Notes under the pieces: generated by a model
What the model saw: the letters and a program-made list of their open reading frames with translations, nothing else
Told to the model about the DNA's origin: nothing
Database searches by the model: none
Program-made: the position numbers and the translations under genes
DNA from: Thermonema lapsum
Lineage (GTDB): Bacteria; Bacteroidota; Bacteroidia; Cytophagales; Thermonemataceae
DNA length: 64,000 nt
Reading direction: 5' to 3'
NCBI RefSeq assembly: GCF_011761635.1
Contig: NZ_JAASRN010000001.1
Location: 765,846 to 829,845 of the forward strand
Part shown: positions 62,659 to 64,000 of the stretch, piece after piece
Numbering within the stretch: the first letter of the stretch is position 1
How the letters are laid out: every line of letters begins with the position of its first letter

Positions 62659-63864
62659 GCTGATGTCGCTATATTGCATGCCTAATTTTTTGGCTACGCC
62701 AGCATTGGTAAGCTTGCCTCGGAAAGCATAGGCTCCTTTCATGAACCAAGGGTTGCGCTGCATCATCTTTTCTACCCCTCCACTTTCGCCTATTTCCAAA
62801 ATCCAAGGCGTAAAAATGTTGCTTAGAGCAATGCTGGAGGTGTGGGCTACACGCGACGCGATGTTGGGCACGCAATAATGAATCACATCGTATTTTTTAA
62901 AGACGGGCTTGCGGTGAGTACGCAGTTCCGAAGTCTCGAAAACGCCCCCTTGGTCTATGCTTACATCTATAATCACGGAATTGGGTTTCATAGCACGCAC
63001 CATGTCTTCGGTTACGATGCAGGGGGGACGCCCTTCTTGGGCACGTACCGCACCAATGGCTACATCGGCTTCGCTCAGGGCTTCGCGCAGCAGCAGGGTA
63101 TTCAGGGTAGAGGTATATACATGTTGCCCCAGAGCGTATTTGAGGCGGCGCAGCTTGTAAATATTGTTATCGAAGATTTTCACTTCTGCCCCCAAGCCTA
63201 AAGCCGCGCGAGCGGCATATTCGGCTACGGTGCCCGCTCCAATGATGACTACTTTGGTAGGCGGCACGCCTGTGATGCCTCCCAAAATGATACCCCGCCC
63301 TTCGTTCATGGTATTGAGGTATTCGGAAGCAATCAACAGCACGGTACTGCCGGCAATTTCACTCATGGCGCGCACTACTGGCATATTGCCAGTTTTGTCT
63401 TCTATAAACTCAAAAGCAAAGCAGGTAAGGCGCTTTTGATTCACCGCCTGTATGTATTCGGCAGTGAGCTTAGCCATGGGCAGCGCCGACACCAAAGTAT
63501 GATGCGGCTTCATAAGCTCCAACTCCTCGAAGGTAGGTGGCTCTACTTTCAAAACAAAATTGGCTTCAAATACCTTTTCGCGGCTATATTCAATTTGTGC
63601 TCCAGCTTCGGAATATTCACGGTCAGAGAAGTGCGCTGCATCGCCGGCACCAGCCTCCACTATCACTTCATGCCCGTTGGCAACGAGCACGGCTACGGCA
63701 TCTGGAGTAATAGGCACCCTGTTTTCGAAAGTAGCCAACTCTTTGGGAATGCCTATCACCAAATGGTTCTCTTTGTTTTTCAGAAGAGCCGGCTGCTCTT
63801 GGGGGTACAACAAAGACTCTTTTGCCAATTCTTCAAAACCGCTGGCTCCCGATTGCTTACTCAT
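62638..63864 (-). CDS. ald: Alanine dehydrogenase
   Basis: NAD-dependent deaminase of L-alanine to pyruvate and ammonia. The 408-residue product begins with about 30 extra residues, common in Bacteroidota, and then GIPKELATFENRVPITPDAV. It has the NAD-binding motif VVIIGAGTVAEYAARAALGLG near residues 209-229 and the DVSIDQGGVFE block. HYCVPNIASRVAHTSSIALSN follows near the end. The overlap with the thioesterase gene (3' ends) and with tsaE (its start overlaps the stop of tsaE by 8 bases) makes this a compact locus. Confidence 0.93.
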   Translation of the reverse strand: MSKQSGASGFEELAKESLLYPQEQPALLKNKENHLVIGIPKELATFENRVPITPDAVAVLVANGHEVIVEAGAGDAAHFSDREYSEAGAQIEYSREKVFEANFVLKVEPPTFEELELMKPHHTLVSALPMAKLTAEYIQAVNQKRLTCFAFEFIEDKTGNMPVVRAMSEIAGSTVLLIASEYLNTMNEGRGIILGGITGVPPTKVVIIGAGTVAEYAARAALGLGAEVKIFDNNIYKLRRLKYALGQHVYTSTLNTLLLREALSEADVAIGAVRAQEGRPPCIVTEDMVRAMKPNSVIIDVSIDQGGVFETSELRTHRKPVFKKYDVIHYCVPNIASRVAHTSSIALSNIFTPWILEIGESGGVEKMMQRNPWFMKGAYAFRGKLTNAGVAKKLGMQYSDISLLLAGL

Positions 63865-64000
63865 AGCGTTCTATTTCAAAGATACGTTCTTCGTTCTCCC
63901 GGCGACGAATGTGAATAGACAGACGAGGTACAGGCAAATAGGGTTCTATACAGCTTGCCCACTCTATCCAACACCGGGCGCCGGAATAAAAATATTCTTC
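63857..64000 (-). CDS. tsaE: tRNA threonylcarbamoyladenosine protein TsaE, C-terminal part
   Basis: Only the last 47 codons lie in the window, entering from the right edge. The sequence GARCWIEWASCIEPYLP matches the FIEWPE..xxLLP segment near the end of TsaE/YjeE ATPases, which help make the t6A base of tRNA. The upstream Walker motif is outside the window. Its TAA overlaps the ATG region of ald. Confidence 0.75.
   Translation of the reverse strand, partial: EEYFYSGARCWIEWASCIEPYLPVPRLSIHIRRRENEERIFEIERYE

Overview
The window looks like chromosomal DNA from a Bacteroidota bacterium, most likely of the Cytophagales type (order-level inference; no rRNA is present to confirm it). The evidence is a SusC/SusD pair beside an AraC-type regulator, an NqrF subunit, paired cytochrome oxidase subunits III followed by subunit IV, an SCO-like gene and DUF420, the order parA-parB-DUF5683-dapB-lepB, and repeated matches to the Bacteroidota promoter (-7 element TAnnTTTG, sometimes with a TTG-type -33 element). 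No tRNA, rRNA, CRISPR array, insertion sequence or prophage was seen. Gene density is high and most of the window is housekeeping.

Layout. 1-5.0 kb: end of priA, then on the minus strand a ureohydrolase-family gene, nqrF, a WD40 protein and a DinB-like protein. 5.5-7.7 kb: purN-purH (purine synthesis), closed by a strong terminator. 7.8-16.3 kb: mreB-mreC-mreD-PBP2-rodA (cell elongation), running with overlapping or near-abutting genes into a secreted EEP-family hydrolase, a PP2C-like protein and a class V aminotransferase. 16.3-19.5 kb: marC-like, rnhA, a CNNM/CBS protein, a coiled-coil protein and a GNAT acetyltransferase. 19.7-22.2 kb: kbl and an SDR-type threonine dehydrogenase flank a small conserved-looking gene and together degrade threonine. 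22.3-28.7 kb: UPF0316 protein, MBL hydrolase, DUF255 thioredoxin-domain protein, K+ channel with RCK domain, and an oligopeptide-binding lipoprotein. 28.8-33.1 kb: parA-parB-DUF5683-dapB-lepB. 33.1-36.0 kb: respiratory oxidase subunits and assembly proteins. 36.2-40.6 kb: MacB-type permease, queA, glycerate kinase, psd. 40.6-43.7 kb: heptamer repeat, CDGSH protein, very acidic small protein, hutI and a lipoprotein. 43.8-49.8 kb: ispE, C-terminal processing protease, a relic of a TonB-dependent receptor, asnB and a UbiA prenyltransferase. 49.8-52.5 kb: a lysozyme-like secreted protein and a phosphohexomutase. 52.6-57.8 kb: SusD, a SusC lacking its N-terminus, and an AraC regulator. 58-64 kb: acyl-CoA dehydrogenase, a dihydrolipoamide acyltransferase (E2), a membrane protein fused to a PD-(D/E)XK nuclease domain, a thioesterase, alanine dehydrogenase and the end of tsaE.

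The most unusual items are: the 912-codon susC that begins inside the plug domain with a terminator just upstream, so it may be a silent or recently broken receptor; a 49-codon C-terminal relic of another TonB-dependent receptor at 46.75 kb; a predicted four-helix membrane protein carrying an HsdR_N_2-like nuclease domain and a Cys/His-rich loop; an SCO-like protein without any cysteine; a ureohydrolase with altered metal ligands; a 70-bp array built from two interleaved heptamers; and two lipoyl-domain segments in the E2 gene that match at 135 of 137 bases.
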